From Gammaproteobacteria bacterium (GTDB taxonomy: Bacteria; Pseudomonadota; Gammaproteobacteria; Chromatiales; Chromatiaceae): DNA of 8,148 nt. Below, piece by piece: positions 1 to 7,240 of the stretch (position 1 is the first letter of the stretch; the number at the start of each line of letters is the position of its first letter). The notes beneath the pieces are model-generated. The model made no database searches, was not told the DNA's origin, and worked only from the letters and a program-made list of their open reading frames with translations. Location: NCBI GenBank assembly GCA_024644505.1, contig JAHEHQ010000107.1, forward strand, positions 1-8,148, in the 5' to 3' direction. Position numbers and translations under genes: made by a program.

Positions 1-118
1 CGGAAAGCCCCCGGGCGACGGTATGCCAGTTCGCCGAGGACCCGAACAGCCCGTGCAGCATGACAATGCTCGGCCGCTCCTGGGAATAGCTACCGTACTC
101 GCGGTAATACAGATTCAA
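1..118 (-). CDS. alpha/beta hydrolase, N-terminal part (cut by window edge)
   Basis: Only the first 39 or so codons are present, and the gene runs off the left edge. The translation begins LNLYYREYGSYSQERPS and continues with IVMLHGLFGSSANWHTVA. The LHGLFGSSANW stretch is the classic strand-beta3/oxyanion-hole segment (HG plus small residues) of alpha/beta-hydrolase esterases and acyltransferases such as the YbfF type. The nucleophile, acid and histidine would lie outside the window, so the substrate cannot be told. No ATG lies between the in-frame upstream TAA and this segment. TTG at 116-118 is the best start, with CAGGT about 7 bases upstream as a weak ribosome binding site. It starts 43 bases after the lpdA stop on the same strand and is probably co-transcribed with it. 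The family is fairly safe; the exact start and function are not. Confidence 0.72.
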   Translation of the reverse strand, partial: MNLYYREYGSYSQERPSIVMLHGLFGSSANWHTVARGLS

Positions 119-161
119 TATGCGACCTGTTTTCTGCCCCTTTTGTCGGAACTTTTAACCG

Positions 162-1622
162 CTATTTTCTCTTCTTCGGCGGTATCAGGTCGGTGATGGT
201 CCCTTCGGCCATTTCCGCGGCCATACAGATGGTCTCGTTGAGCGTTGGATGGGGATGGATGGTCAGCCCTATATCTTCGGCGTCGGCACCCATCTCCAGG
301 GCCAGCACGGTCTCTCCGATCAGTTCCCCCGCATTCACACCGACGATCCCCGCACCGAGGATGCGCCTGGTTTCCGGATCGAACAGCAGCTTGGTCATAC
401 CTTCGTCACGTCCTGTTCCCAGCGCCCGACCGGAAGCGGCCCATGGGAAAACTCCCTTCTCATAGGCCACGCCCTTTTCCTTGGCCTCTGTCTCCGTCAG
501 ACCCATCCATGCCACCTCGGGATCGGTATAGGCCACGGATGGTATGGTCAGGGGATCGAAGAGCGAGGGCTGACCGGCAATGACCTCGGCCGCCACCTTG
601 GCCTCGTGAGTGGCTTTGTGAGCCAGCATCGGATTGCCCACCACGTCGCCGATGGCATGGATGTTGGGGACATTGGTACGCATATGCTGATCCACGGGAA
701 TAAACCCGCGCTCGTCCACCTGCACCCCCGCGGCTTCCGCGCCGATCATGCCGCCGTTGGGCACGCGGCCCACGGACACCAGGACCTTGTCGTAGATCTG
801 CGGCTTTTCAGGCGCATTCTTGCCTTCGAAAAACACCTTGAGGCCGTTCTTCTGGGCCTTGATCTCGGTAACCTTGGTCTGGAGCATGATCTGACCTGTG
901 ACCTTGTCCAGACGTTTCTTCAAGGGACGCACCAGATCCGGATCACAGCCGGGAATCAGGCTGGGCATCAGTTCCACCACATCGATCTGCGATCCCAGCG
1001 CACTGTAGACGGTGCACATCTCCAGGCCGATGATCCCACCGCCAACCACCAGCATTTTCTTCGGGATGTCTTCCAGCTCGAGGGCACCTGTCGAATCGAT
1101 CAGACGGGGATCCTCATTGGGGAAACCGGGTATCTGCACCGGACGGGAGCCACAGGCGATGATCGCATTGTCGAATTCAACGGACACTGTCCCTTCAGCG
1201 GTATCCACTTCTATCCGATTGGGAGACCCGAACTTCCCCCATCCCTGCACTATCTGTACACCGCGCTGCCTGGCCATACCCGCAAGTCCCTGGGTAAGAC
1301 GCTTGACCACCTTTTCCTTTCCGGCACGCATCCCGTCGAGATCGATTTCAGGCTTACCGAAGCTGACGCCCATGTGTGCCATCTCAGCCGTTTCATTGAT
1401 AATCGCCGCCGCATGAAGCAAGGCCTTGGAGGGTATGCAGCCGACATTCAGACAGACCCCGCCAAGATCGGGGTAGCGCTCGATCAGAACCGTTTTCTTT
1501 CCCAGATCCGCAGCCCTGAAGGCGGCAGTGTAGCCCCCGGGTCCTGCGCCCAGAACCACCACCTCGGCCCGGATCTTCGAAGCCTTCTTGTTGTCAGCGG
1601 TTTCGCCGTCGAGATTGTTCAT
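162..1622 (-). CDS. lpdA: dihydrolipoyl dehydrogenase (E3 of pyruvate dehydrogenase)
   Basis: This cytoplasmic FAD flavoprotein reoxidises the dihydrolipoyl arm of E2 with NAD+. The 486 residues show the full family layout. The FAD-binding GAGPGG is at 25-30. The redox disulfide lies in GGVCLNVGCIPSK (Cys57 and Cys62). The NAD-binding GGGIIG is at 194-199 and the second FAD motif, HAIGDV, at 322-327. The dimer-interface HPHPTLNE holds catalytic His458 and Glu463. Similarity to E. coli Lpd as I recall it is strong throughout. An extra polar N-terminal tail of about 17 residues precedes the core. The ATG start is supported by AAGGA six bases upstream. It lies 156 bases downstream of aceF and may be read both from the aceE promoter and from its own. 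E3 is usually shared with 2-oxoglutarate dehydrogenase and glycine cleavage; position after aceF makes the pyruvate complex its main partner here. Confidence 0.97.
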   Translation of the reverse strand: MNNLDGETADNKKASKIRAEVVVLGAGPGGYTAAFRAADLGKKTVLIERYPDLGGVCLNVGCIPSKALLHAAAIINETAEMAHMGVSFGKPEIDLDGMRAGKEKVVKRLTQGLAGMARQRGVQIVQGWGKFGSPNRIEVDTAEGTVSVEFDNAIIACGSRPVQIPGFPNEDPRLIDSTGALELEDIPKKMLVVGGGIIGLEMCTVYSALGSQIDVVELMPSLIPGCDPDLVRPLKKRLDKVTGQIMLQTKVTEIKAQKNGLKVFFEGKNAPEKPQIYDKVLVSVGRVPNGGMIGAEAAGVQVDERGFIPVDQHMRTNVPNIHAIGDVVGNPMLAHKATHEAKVAAEVIAGQPSLFDPLTIPSVAYTDPEVAWMGLTETEAKEKGVAYEKGVFPWAASGRALGTGRDEGMTKLLFDPETRRILGAGIVGVNAGELIGETVLALEMGADAEDIGLTIHPHPTLNETICMAAEMAEGTITDLIPPKKRK

Positions 1623-1778
1623 GCGTCATCCTTATTCATTAAGGGTATGAGTATGTTTTCTATTGGAATGCGTATAGAGCCCGACAGACATCACCTTGGT
1701 GTGCAGTGGCTCGAACGGGATCAGTCAGTGGCTCAGCGCCGCTAAGATTATCCTAATCCATGGATAAAACGAAGTTAT
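1623..1778 (-). other. aceF-lpdA intergenic region
   Basis: This 156-base spacer separates aceF from lpdA, whereas aceE and aceF are only 7 bases apart. It contains a 10-base perfect palindrome, ATCCATGGAT, at 1756-1765 just after the aceF stop. It also has a direct repeat of GAGCCACTG (plus-strand CAGTGGCTC at 1704-1712 and 1726-1734) with starts 22 bases apart, about two helical turns. The lpdA ribosome binding site AAGGA is at 1629-1633. I see no hairpin with a U-tract, so no clear terminator. An internal lpdA promoter is plausible from the length and the direct repeats, but I could not fix -35 and -10 boxes. Confidence 0.4.
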
Positions 1779-3428
1779 TTATAGCAGCAGTCTCCGCATA
1801 TCGGAGAGTAACCCCACTAAAAGACTGGTAAATCTGGCGGCCTGTGCCCCGTCGATCACACGGTGGTCGTAAGAGAGCGAGATTGGCAGCATCAGTCTCG
1901 GCTGGAAGACCTTTCCGTCCCACACCGGTTTATTGAATGATCGTGAAACACCGAGTATGGCAACCTCCGGCGCATTGATGATGGGCGTGAAGCCGGTCCC
2001 GCCTATACCGCCGAGACTCGAAATGGTAAAACAGCCGCCCTGCATATCCGCAGGCAGCAGTTTTCCCGCTCTCGCCCGGGCACTCGTTTCCATCAATTCA
2101 GCCGCCAGTTCCAGGACACCTTTGGCATCCGCGTTTCTGACAACCGGAACCACAAGACCATTTGGCGTATCCACCGCAACGCCTATATGGTAATACTTCT
2201 TGAATACCTGGCGTTCACCGTCGCTGCTCAAGGAGCTGTTGAACTCGGGCATCGCCTTAAGGGCGCCTACACACGCCTTCATCAACAGCGGCAGCATCGT
2301 CAGGCGGACATCCTTGCGGGCCGCCGCTGCCTTTTCCGCCTGGCGGAACGCCTCCAGATCCGTTATGTCCGCTTCGTCAAACTGGGTGACATGGGGAATA
2401 TTGAGCCAGCTCGCGGCCAGGTGGGCACCGCTGATTCTCTTGATGCGCTCGAGGGGTTTTTCCTCCACCTCTCCGAAGGCGGCAAAATCCACTTCCCGGA
2501 TTCCGGGCAGCTGAAGGGGGCCGGCGGTCTGGGCGGCCACCGCCCCGCTGCTGAGTGCCCGCTTGATAAAGGCCTGCACGTCCTCCCGGGTGATGCGATC
2601 CTTCGGTCCGCTGCCACGAATCTGCAGCAGGTCGGCACCCAGCTCACGTGCAAAACGCCTTACCGATGGGCTGGCATGGGCCTTGGGGGCCCGGGTGTCA
2701 GACGGACGGACCGGCACGGGTGGCGGAGATGACGCCTTCTCCCCGGGCAGACGCTTGCCAGACCCGGATTCCACCGGCGCAGGGGCCTGAACGGTCCCCG
2801 ACTCTTCGGAGGCGGGCGGTGGCAATTGAGTCTCCGAAGATTCCCTGCCGGCCTCCGTCATCATGGTCAGAAGCAGATCGCCCTCCGTTACCTTGTCACC
2901 GACCTTGATGACCACTTCCCTGACTTCACCGGCGTAGGGCGACGGGATCTCCATGGTGGCCTTGTCACTCTCCAGGGTGACAAGAGAACTCTCCACATCC
3001 ACCCTGTCACCGGGGCTGACCAGGACCTCGATCACTTCGACCCCTTCAAAATCCCCTATGTCCGGCACCAATACGTTCGCCTCAGCTGCCGCTGCGGGCG
3101 GTTCCTGCGCCTCCTGAGACTGCGGCGGTTGCGGCGATTCCTCCGGGATGCCCTGCAGCGCGTCCTGCTCTTGGGTTGAGACCTTCTCCTCCAGGATCAG
3201 GATAAGGTCCCCCACCGCGACTTTGTCTCCAACCTTGATGATCACCTCTTTGACCTCGCCGGCTTGGGGCGATGGGATCTCCATGGTGGCCTTATCGCTC
3301 TCCAGGGTAATCAAAGAATCCTCAGCAGCCACCCGATCTCCCGGAGCGACCAGCACCTCGATCACCTCAACCCCTTCGAAATCGCCTATGTCAGGCACTA
3401 AGACTTTTGCTTCGGTAGTCACTTGCAT
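1779..3428 (-). CDS. aceF: dihydrolipoyllysine acetyltransferase (E2 of pyruvate dehydrogenase)
   Basis: E2 forms the core of the complex and transfers the acetyl group from lipoyl-lysine to CoA. The 549 residues divide into lipoyl domain 1 (about 8-80, ESDKA with Lys46), a Gln/Pro/Glu-rich linker (81-117), lipoyl domain 2 (118-190, Lys156), a Pro/Ala/Ser-rich linker (191-252), a peripheral-subunit-binding domain (about 253-290, SPSVRRFARELG) and the catalytic domain (about 320-549). The active-site motif DHRVIDG holds His522 and Asp526. E. coli E2 has three lipoyl domains; two are also common in the family. The two copies here are nearly identical. The ATG at 3428 has GGAGA directly against it, which is too close for normal initiation. 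A GTG two codons downstream (3420-3422) has the same GGAGA at the proper distance and may be the real start. aceE ends 7 bases upstream, so translation is probably coupled. Confidence 0.97.
   Translation of the reverse strand: MQVTTEAKVLVPDIGDFEGVEVIEVLVAPGDRVAAEDSLITLESDKATMEIPSPQAGEVKEVIIKVGDKVAVGDLILILEEKVSTQEQDALQGIPEESPQPPQSQEAQEPPAAAAEANVLVPDIGDFEGVEVIEVLVSPGDRVDVESSLVTLESDKATMEIPSPYAGEVREVVIKVGDKVTEGDLLLTMMTEAGRESSETQLPPPASEESGTVQAPAPVESGSGKRLPGEKASSPPPVPVRPSDTRAPKAHASPSVRRFARELGADLLQIRGSGPKDRITREDVQAFIKRALSSGAVAAQTAGPLQLPGIREVDFAAFGEVEEKPLERIKRISGAHLAASWLNIPHVTQFDEADITDLEAFRQAEKAAAARKDVRLTMLPLLMKACVGALKAMPEFNSSLSSDGERQVFKKYYHIGVAVDTPNGLVVPVVRNADAKGVLELAAELMETSARARAGKLLPADMQGGCFTISSLGGIGGTGFTPIINAPEVAILGVSRSFNKPVWDGKVFQPRLMLPISLSYDHRVIDGAQAARFTSLLVGLLSDMRRLLL
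2859..3077 (-). repeat. lipoyl domain copy 2 of aceF
   Basis: This encodes residues 118-190 of E2 and repeats residues 8-80 (3189-3407) with a period of exactly 110 codons. The first 20 residues of the two copies, VLVPDIGDFEGVEVIEVLV plus one, differ at one position only, and both keep ESDKATMEIPSP around the lipoylated lysine. The differences cluster at the C-terminal end of the domain. The DNA is also close, for example a shared GGGATCTCCATGGTGGCCTT on the plus strand, so the copies arose by recent duplication or are kept alike by gene conversion. Confidence 0.9.
3189..3407 (-). repeat. lipoyl domain copy 1 of aceF
   Basis: This encodes residues 8-80 of E2, the N-terminal lipoyl domain with lipoylation target Lys46 in ESDKA. 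It is the partner of the copy at 2859-3077. The surface loops differ most, as in VAAEDSLI here against VDVESSLV in copy 2, while the lysine hairpin is unchanged. Confidence 0.9.
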
Positions 3429-3433
3429 TCTCC
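3429..3433 (-). promoter_or_regulatory. Shine-Dalgarno GGAGA that questions the aceF start
   Basis: On the minus strand the junction reads TGA (aceE stop), CC, GGAGA, ATG, CAA, GTG. The GGAGA touches the ATG at 3426-3428 with no spacer. It lies seven bases or so before the GTG at 3420-3422, which is the normal distance. Starting at GTG would remove only two residues and leave the lipoyl domain complete. Confidence 0.6.
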
Positions 3434-3435
3434 GG

Positions 3436-6084
3436 TCATACCGTCACAGGGTTCGGCTTTTCTGGATCGATGTGGTATTTCCTGATCGCCTCGCTGACCA
3501 GAGCGGGCTCCAGCGCCCCCTCGTCGGCAAGCGCTTTGAGGGCCGCCACCACGATATAGTACCGGTTCACCTCGAAGAACTTGCGCAACTGGGCGCGCAG
3601 GTCGCTTCTCCCGAAACCGTCGGTACCCAGTACCCGGTATTTGCCTGGGACGAATGCCCGGATCTGATCCGGATATGAGCGGATGTAATCGGTGACCGCC
3701 ACCACGGGGCCTTTCTGACCGGAGAGCTGCTGCTCGACATAGCTGCGCCGGGGCTCCTGATCCGGGTGCAGCATGTTCCAGCGTTCCACGTCGATACCGT
3801 CACGACGCAGTTCGTTGAAGCTGGTAACGCTCCAGATATCGGCGGCAATGCCAAAATCCTGCTCCAGCAGATCCGCCGCCGCGATCGCTTCGCGCAATAT
3901 GGTTCCGCTGCCGAGCAGCTGAACCCTTTCCCCCTTGCCCCGGGCTTCCCGGAAACGATAGATCCCCTTCAGGATCCCCTCCTCCACACCTTCGGGGAGA
4001 GCGGGCTGGATGTAGTTCTCGTTCATCACGGTGATGTAGTAGAAAATATTCTCCTGGTCCCGGAACATGCGCTGCAGTCCGTTCTGGATGATCACCGTCA
4101 GCTCGTAGGCGAATGTCGGATCGTAAGAGACACAGTTGGGAATGGTTGCCGCCTGAAGATGGCTGTGGCCGTCCTGGTGTTGCAGCCCCTCGCCCGCCAA
4201 TGTAGTGCGTCCCGCGGTACCGCCGATCAGGAATCCTCTCGCCTGCATGTCCCCCGCCGCCCATGCGAGATCCCCCACGCGCTGAAAACCGAACATCGAA
4301 TAGTAGATATAGAAGGGGATCATGCTGACCCCATGGTTGCTGTAAGAAGTAGCCGCCGCGATCCATGATGACATGGCGCCGGATTCGTTTATCCCTTCCT
4401 GCAGCACCTGACCCTTCTGGTCCTCCCGGTAGTACATGACCTGATCGGCGTCCATCGGCTGGTAAAGCTGACCAACCGAAGAGTAGATACCCAACTGCCG
4501 GAACATCCCCTCCATACCGAATGTGCGGGCTTCGTCGGGAATGATGGGCACCACGGATTCGCCAACCTTCTTGTCCTTCACCAACAGGGAAAGCAGGCGC
4601 ACGAAGGCCATGGTGGTGGATATCTCTCTGTCGCCGCTGCCTTCCAGCAGCGCCTTGAACGCATCCAGCTGCGGCACCTCCAGGATCGGCGCATCGGTAT
4701 ATCGTGCCGGGAGTGAGCCTCCCAGTGCCTCGCGCTTCTCCTTCAGGTATTTGAGCTCGGGGCTGTCGGCCGAAGGCTTGTAGAAGGGGGCCGCCGCGAT
4801 ATGCTCGTCCTCGATGGGGATGTTGAAACGATCCCGGAACGCCCTCAACGCCACCTCCCCCATCTTCTTCTGGGAGTGGGTGATGTTCTGCCCCTCGCCG
4901 GCGTCGCCCATGCCGTAACCTTTCACCGTCTTGGCCAGAATCACCGTCGGTTTGCGGGTGTGATTCACGGCGGCGGCATAGGCTGCGTAAACCTTGTGAG
5001 GATCATGGCCGCCGCGGTTGAGGCGCCAGATGTCCTCATCGGTCATGTTGGCCACTAACTCCCCCAGTTCCGGGTACTTGCCGAAAAAGTGCTCCCGGGT
5101 GTAGGCGCCGCCCTTGGCCTTATAGGTCTGGTAGTCTCCGTCAACACACTCCTCCATGCGCTTGAGCAGCAGGCCGTTCTTGTCCCTGGCCAGCAGAGGA
5201 TCCCAATAGCCGCCCCAGATTACCTTGATGACGTTCCAGCCAGCTCCCCGGAACACGGCTTCGAGTTCCTGAATGATCTTACCGTTGCCGCGTACCGGGC
5301 CGTCCAGCCGCTGCAGGTTGCAGTTGACGACAAAGATCAGATTGTCCAGGCGTTCACGTCCAGCCAGGGAGATCGCCCCGAGGGCCTCCGGTTCGTCCAT
5401 CTCACCGTCGCCCATGAAGGCCCAGACCTTGCGGCCGGTGGTCTTCATGATTCCCCGGTCATGAAGATAGCGCATAAACCGGGCCTGGTAGATGGCCATC
5501 AGGGGACCGAGCCCCATGGACACCGTCGGAAACTGCCAGAATCCCGGCATCAACCAGGGGTGGGGATAAGAGGACAGGCCTTCCCCATCCACCTCCTGGC
5601 GGAACTGGTAAAGCTCTTCCTCGCTGATCCGCCCCTCCAGGTACGCCCTGGCGTAGATCCCCGGCGCCGAATGGCCCTGAAAAAAGATCAGGTCTCCATC
5701 CTGGGAGGGGCTTCGGGCGCGGAAAAAATGGTTGAATCCAATATCAAAAAGGGTGGCGGCGGAAGCAAAACTGGCAATGTGGCCCCCGAGTTCCGTGGAC
5801 ATCCGGTTGGCCTGGACCACCATGGCCATGGCGTTCCAGCGAATGAAGGAGCGAATCCGCCGTTCCATGGACCGGTCGCCCGGAAACCGCTCCTGCTTCG
5901 TCACCGGGATGGTATTCACATAGGCGGTTTCGGCGCTGTAGGGCAGGTAGGCACCCGACCGGCGGGCCTTGTCGATGAGTCTCTCCATCAGGAAATGGGC
6001 ACGTTCCACACCCTCGTTTTGGAGCACACCGTCCAGTGCGTCCAACCATTCCTGAGTTTCCTGGGGATCGATGTCAGGGTTCAT
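3436..6084 (-). CDS. aceE: pyruvate dehydrogenase E1 component, homodimeric type
   Basis: This thiamine-diphosphate enzyme decarboxylates pyruvate and reductively acetylates the lipoyl group of E2 in the cytoplasm. At 882 residues it is nearly the length of E. coli AceE (887). The thiamine diphosphate motif runs from GDGEMDEPEA (225-234) to NCNLQRLDGPV (254-264). Residues known to matter in E. coli are present at an offset of about four: His102 (GGHIASF), His138 (FFQGHSAPG), His403 in the mobile loop (ITHSQKK), Glu567 in INESGA for cofactor activation, and His636 (EGLQHQDGH). The frame is intact from ATG to TGA. The start codon has only a weak GAG-type ribosome binding site about 10 bases upstream, which may limit translation. 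It is the first gene of the aceE-aceF-lpdA cluster, with a long leader holding an inverted repeat. Identification is secure. Confidence 0.98.
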   Translation of the reverse strand: MNPDIDPQETQEWLDALDGVLQNEGVERAHFLMERLIDKARRSGAYLPYSAETAYVNTIPVTKQERFPGDRSMERRIRSFIRWNAMAMVVQANRMSTELGGHIASFASAATLFDIGFNHFFRARSPSQDGDLIFFQGHSAPGIYARAYLEGRISEEELYQFRQEVDGEGLSSYPHPWLMPGFWQFPTVSMGLGPLMAIYQARFMRYLHDRGIMKTTGRKVWAFMGDGEMDEPEALGAISLAGRERLDNLIFVVNCNLQRLDGPVRGNGKIIQELEAVFRGAGWNVIKVIWGGYWDPLLARDKNGLLLKRMEECVDGDYQTYKAKGGAYTREHFFGKYPELGELVANMTDEDIWRLNRGGHDPHKVYAAYAAAVNHTRKPTVILAKTVKGYGMGDAGEGQNITHSQKKMGEVALRAFRDRFNIPIEDEHIAAAPFYKPSADSPELKYLKEKREALGGSLPARYTDAPILEVPQLDAFKALLEGSGDREISTTMAFVRLLSLLVKDKKVGESVVPIIPDEARTFGMEGMFRQLGIYSSVGQLYQPMDADQVMYYREDQKGQVLQEGINESGAMSSWIAAATSYSNHGVSMIPFYIYYSMFGFQRVGDLAWAAGDMQARGFLIGGTAGRTTLAGEGLQHQDGHSHLQAATIPNCVSYDPTFAYELTVIIQNGLQRMFRDQENIFYYITVMNENYIQPALPEGVEEGILKGIYRFREARGKGERVQLLGSGTILREAIAAADLLEQDFGIAADIWSVTSFNELRRDGIDVERWNMLHPDQEPRRSYVEQQLSGQKGPVVAVTDYIRSYPDQIRAFVPGKYRVLGTDGFGRSDLRAQLRKFFEVNRYYIVVAALKALADEGALEPALVSEAIRKYHIDPEKPNPVTV

Positions 6085-6467
6085 TTCAATGTCACTCTCA
6101 CAAGGCTGCTCTCGGGAAGGTATTCAAGGCCCCGTTGTTCCGAAACATTTGCTGCATTTCAGGTTCAACCAGCTTCAGAAAACCACCCTGATTTAATATT
6201 GGCTTTTACAATTCTTTGTATTGAGCCAAGCAATATACCTAAGATACAACACCTATACTAGGAGCAGTTTAGTCCGAAGCCCGGGAAAAAGCAGGGCACC
6301 TGACAAATCAAACCAGGCCACGTTCTCGTGGGGGTATGTCCGGGAATCGGCGCGTTGTTCAAGCCACCCGCGCCCGGAATTGCCGGAAATATTCGATAAT
6401 GAAATCTGCGGGGCGGGCAATTGCAGGGGCTGATTAGAGAGTGAGCTGTTGATACATGCTGAGCACG
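6085..6467 (-). other. aceE upstream region, no gene seen
   Basis: About 380 bases between the terminator of the exported-protein genes and aceE contain no convincing coding region on either strand. Open frames here lack ribosome binding sites and recognisable product. The aceE promoter must lie here unless transcription reads through the terminator. Its part nearer to aceE, around 6190-6262, is AT-rich and holds the compound inverted repeat described separately, plus CCTA/TAGG arms at 6252-6262. I do not see a PdhR-type ATTGGT/ACCAAT operator as known from E. coli, and I could not fix promoter boxes with confidence. Confidence 0.5.
6193..6237 (-). promoter_or_regulatory. compound inverted repeat upstream of aceE
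   Basis: The outer arms are TTGGCT (6199-6204) and AGCCAA (6224-6229). The inner arms are TACAA (6207-6211) and TTGTA (6216-6220), around a 4-base centre. A further imperfect pair, AATAT against AATAT, extends the symmetry outwards, with a two-base bulge on the right. The centre is about 130 bases before the aceE start. As DNA it could be an operator for a dimeric repressor. As RNA it would fold into a bulged hairpin in the leader. No U-tract follows on the minus strand, so it is not an ordinary terminator. The symmetry is seen directly; the role is inference. Confidence 0.5.
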
Positions 6468-6502
6468 AAAAAAGCCTGCAGGGGATTAAACCTGCAGGCT
6501 TT
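6468..6502 (-). terminator. Rho-independent terminator after the coiled-coil protein gene
   Basis: A perfect 12-base-pair stem is formed by AAAGCCTGCAGG (6471-6482) and CCTGCAGGCTTT (6491-6502) around an 8-base loop. On the minus strand the stem runs into six T residues (6468-6473). It lies about 55 bases after the stop of the coiled-coil protein gene and closes that transcript before aceE. Read on the plus strand there are only three T residues, so it should work mainly in the minus direction. Confidence 0.88.
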
Positions 6503-6557
6503 GGTACCGCTTACCGGCCGCTGCCACTGAAACGACAGGGGCTGGTTGGATTGCCGA

Positions 6558-7220
6558 TCAGATGTTGTGGGGCCGCGGGGCCGCCCGGCGCTGCTCGAAA
6601 TCCCTGCGCATCGCGGCGTGCTGCTCTTCCACACGCTTCATCATCTCCGCACGACGCTCTTCCATCTGCCTGACGATTTCGTCATGACGGACGTCACGGG
6701 GAGTTGCTGCATGCTCGAAAGGCACACGGGTCGCAAACTGCTTGCGGCGCTCTTCCATCTGACTGCGCATCTGCTCGAAACGTGCATCCCGTTCCGCAAC
6801 GTCAAAACGGGAGGGGCGCTGTGCGGCAAAGGCCTTATGGCGCTCTTCCATCATCTTGCGGACTTCTTCTCTGCGGGCATCCCTGTCTTCCATTTCCTGG
6901 CTGAAGGGGCGATCGTACATCATCGGATCTACAGCAAAAGGAACAGGCATCTGATCCTGATTTGCCGCAAACTGCTGGGCATGCTGCTGCTGGGCATCCA
7001 TCATCTGCTCATACGCCTTGGCCTGCTGTTCGGCGAAGGCTTTCTGCTGCTCTGCGAACTGCTGCTGGCGCTCGGCAAACAGTTTCTGCTGCTCTGCGAA
7101 CTGCTGTTGCTGTGCTTCCGTCATGGCGACCGGCGGCGTAACACCATTCCACCAGGCACTGGCTGTCATGGAAACGGTTGCCAATGCGGCTGCGGCAACC
7201 ACTGTGGTTAACTTCTTCAT
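6558..7220 (-). CDS. exported coiled-coil repeat protein, possible SgpD-like sulfur globule protein
   Basis: A Sec-type signal peptide (MKKL, hydrophobic Ala-rich core, SMTASA) should be cut near residue 22, leaving a mature protein that begins WWNG. Residues 37-90 are Gln-rich, with four heptads of the form FAE(Q/R)Q at 41-68, as expected of a coiled coil with Phe on one face. After a proline-containing break (91-106) comes a 31-residue repeat: RDAR at 113, RDAR at 144 and RDVR at 175, each followed about ten residues later by MEER. The mature protein has no cysteine. It starts with a good GAGGT ribosome binding site seven bases before the ATG. It lies downstream of a sulfur globule family gene and shares its mature Trp-Trp start. 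Allochromatium vinosum has a coiled-coil sulfur globule protein, SgpD, so that is the leading guess. A general periplasmic structural protein or chaperone is the alternative. Confidence 0.82.
   Translation of the reverse strand: MKKLTTVVAAAALATVSMTASAWWNGVTPPVAMTEAQQQQFAEQQKLFAERQQQFAEQQKAFAEQQAKAYEQMMDAQQQHAQQFAANQDQMPVPFAVDPMMYDRPFSQEMEDRDARREEVRKMMEERHKAFAAQRPSRFDVAERDARFEQMRSQMEERRKQFATRVPFEHAATPRDVRHDEIVRQMEERRAEMMKRVEEQHAAMRRDFEQRRAAPRPHNI
6606..6884 (-). repeat. three tandem 93-base repeats (31 codons each)
   Basis: Codons for R113, R144 and R175 begin at 6884, 6791 and 6698, so the period is exactly 93 bases. Each unit starts RD(A/V)R and carries (M)MEER(R/H) ten to fourteen residues later, then a Phe or Met. 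The third unit diverges towards the C terminus. The units are degenerate in DNA, so the repeat is old or under protein-level selection. Confidence 0.75.
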
Positions 7221-7240
7221 CGTTATGACCTCGATTTATG

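Noticed and set aside
249..1745. A 498-codon open frame on the plus strand opposite lpdA
   Set aside because: It is antisense to an unmistakable lpdA. Its translation is His- and Gly-rich with no recognisable domain, as expected of a complementary-strand shadow in GC-rich coding DNA.
6199..6229. Inverted repeat before aceE considered as a PdhR operator
   Set aside because: The arms TTGGCT/AGCCAA and the long centre do not match the compact ATTGGT-NNN-ACCAAT form known in E. coli.
5089..6261. A 390-codon open frame on the plus strand opposite the 5' part of aceE
   Set aside because: The opposite strand is clearly aceE with all catalytic motifs. The plus-strand translation shows no domain and has no convincing ribosome binding site.
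6221..6433. A 70-codon plus-strand frame in the aceE upstream region
   Set aside because: No recognisable product and no clear ribosome binding site, and it lies in DNA with promoter and inverted-repeat features of the minus strand.
6546..7211. A 221-codon plus-strand frame rich in Leu and His, with membrane-like stretches
   Set aside because: It mirrors the Gln/Glu/Arg-rich repeats of the minus-strand coiled-coil gene; CAG/GAG codons read backwards give Leu-rich runs. The minus-strand frame has a signal peptide, a good ribosome binding site and a terminator.
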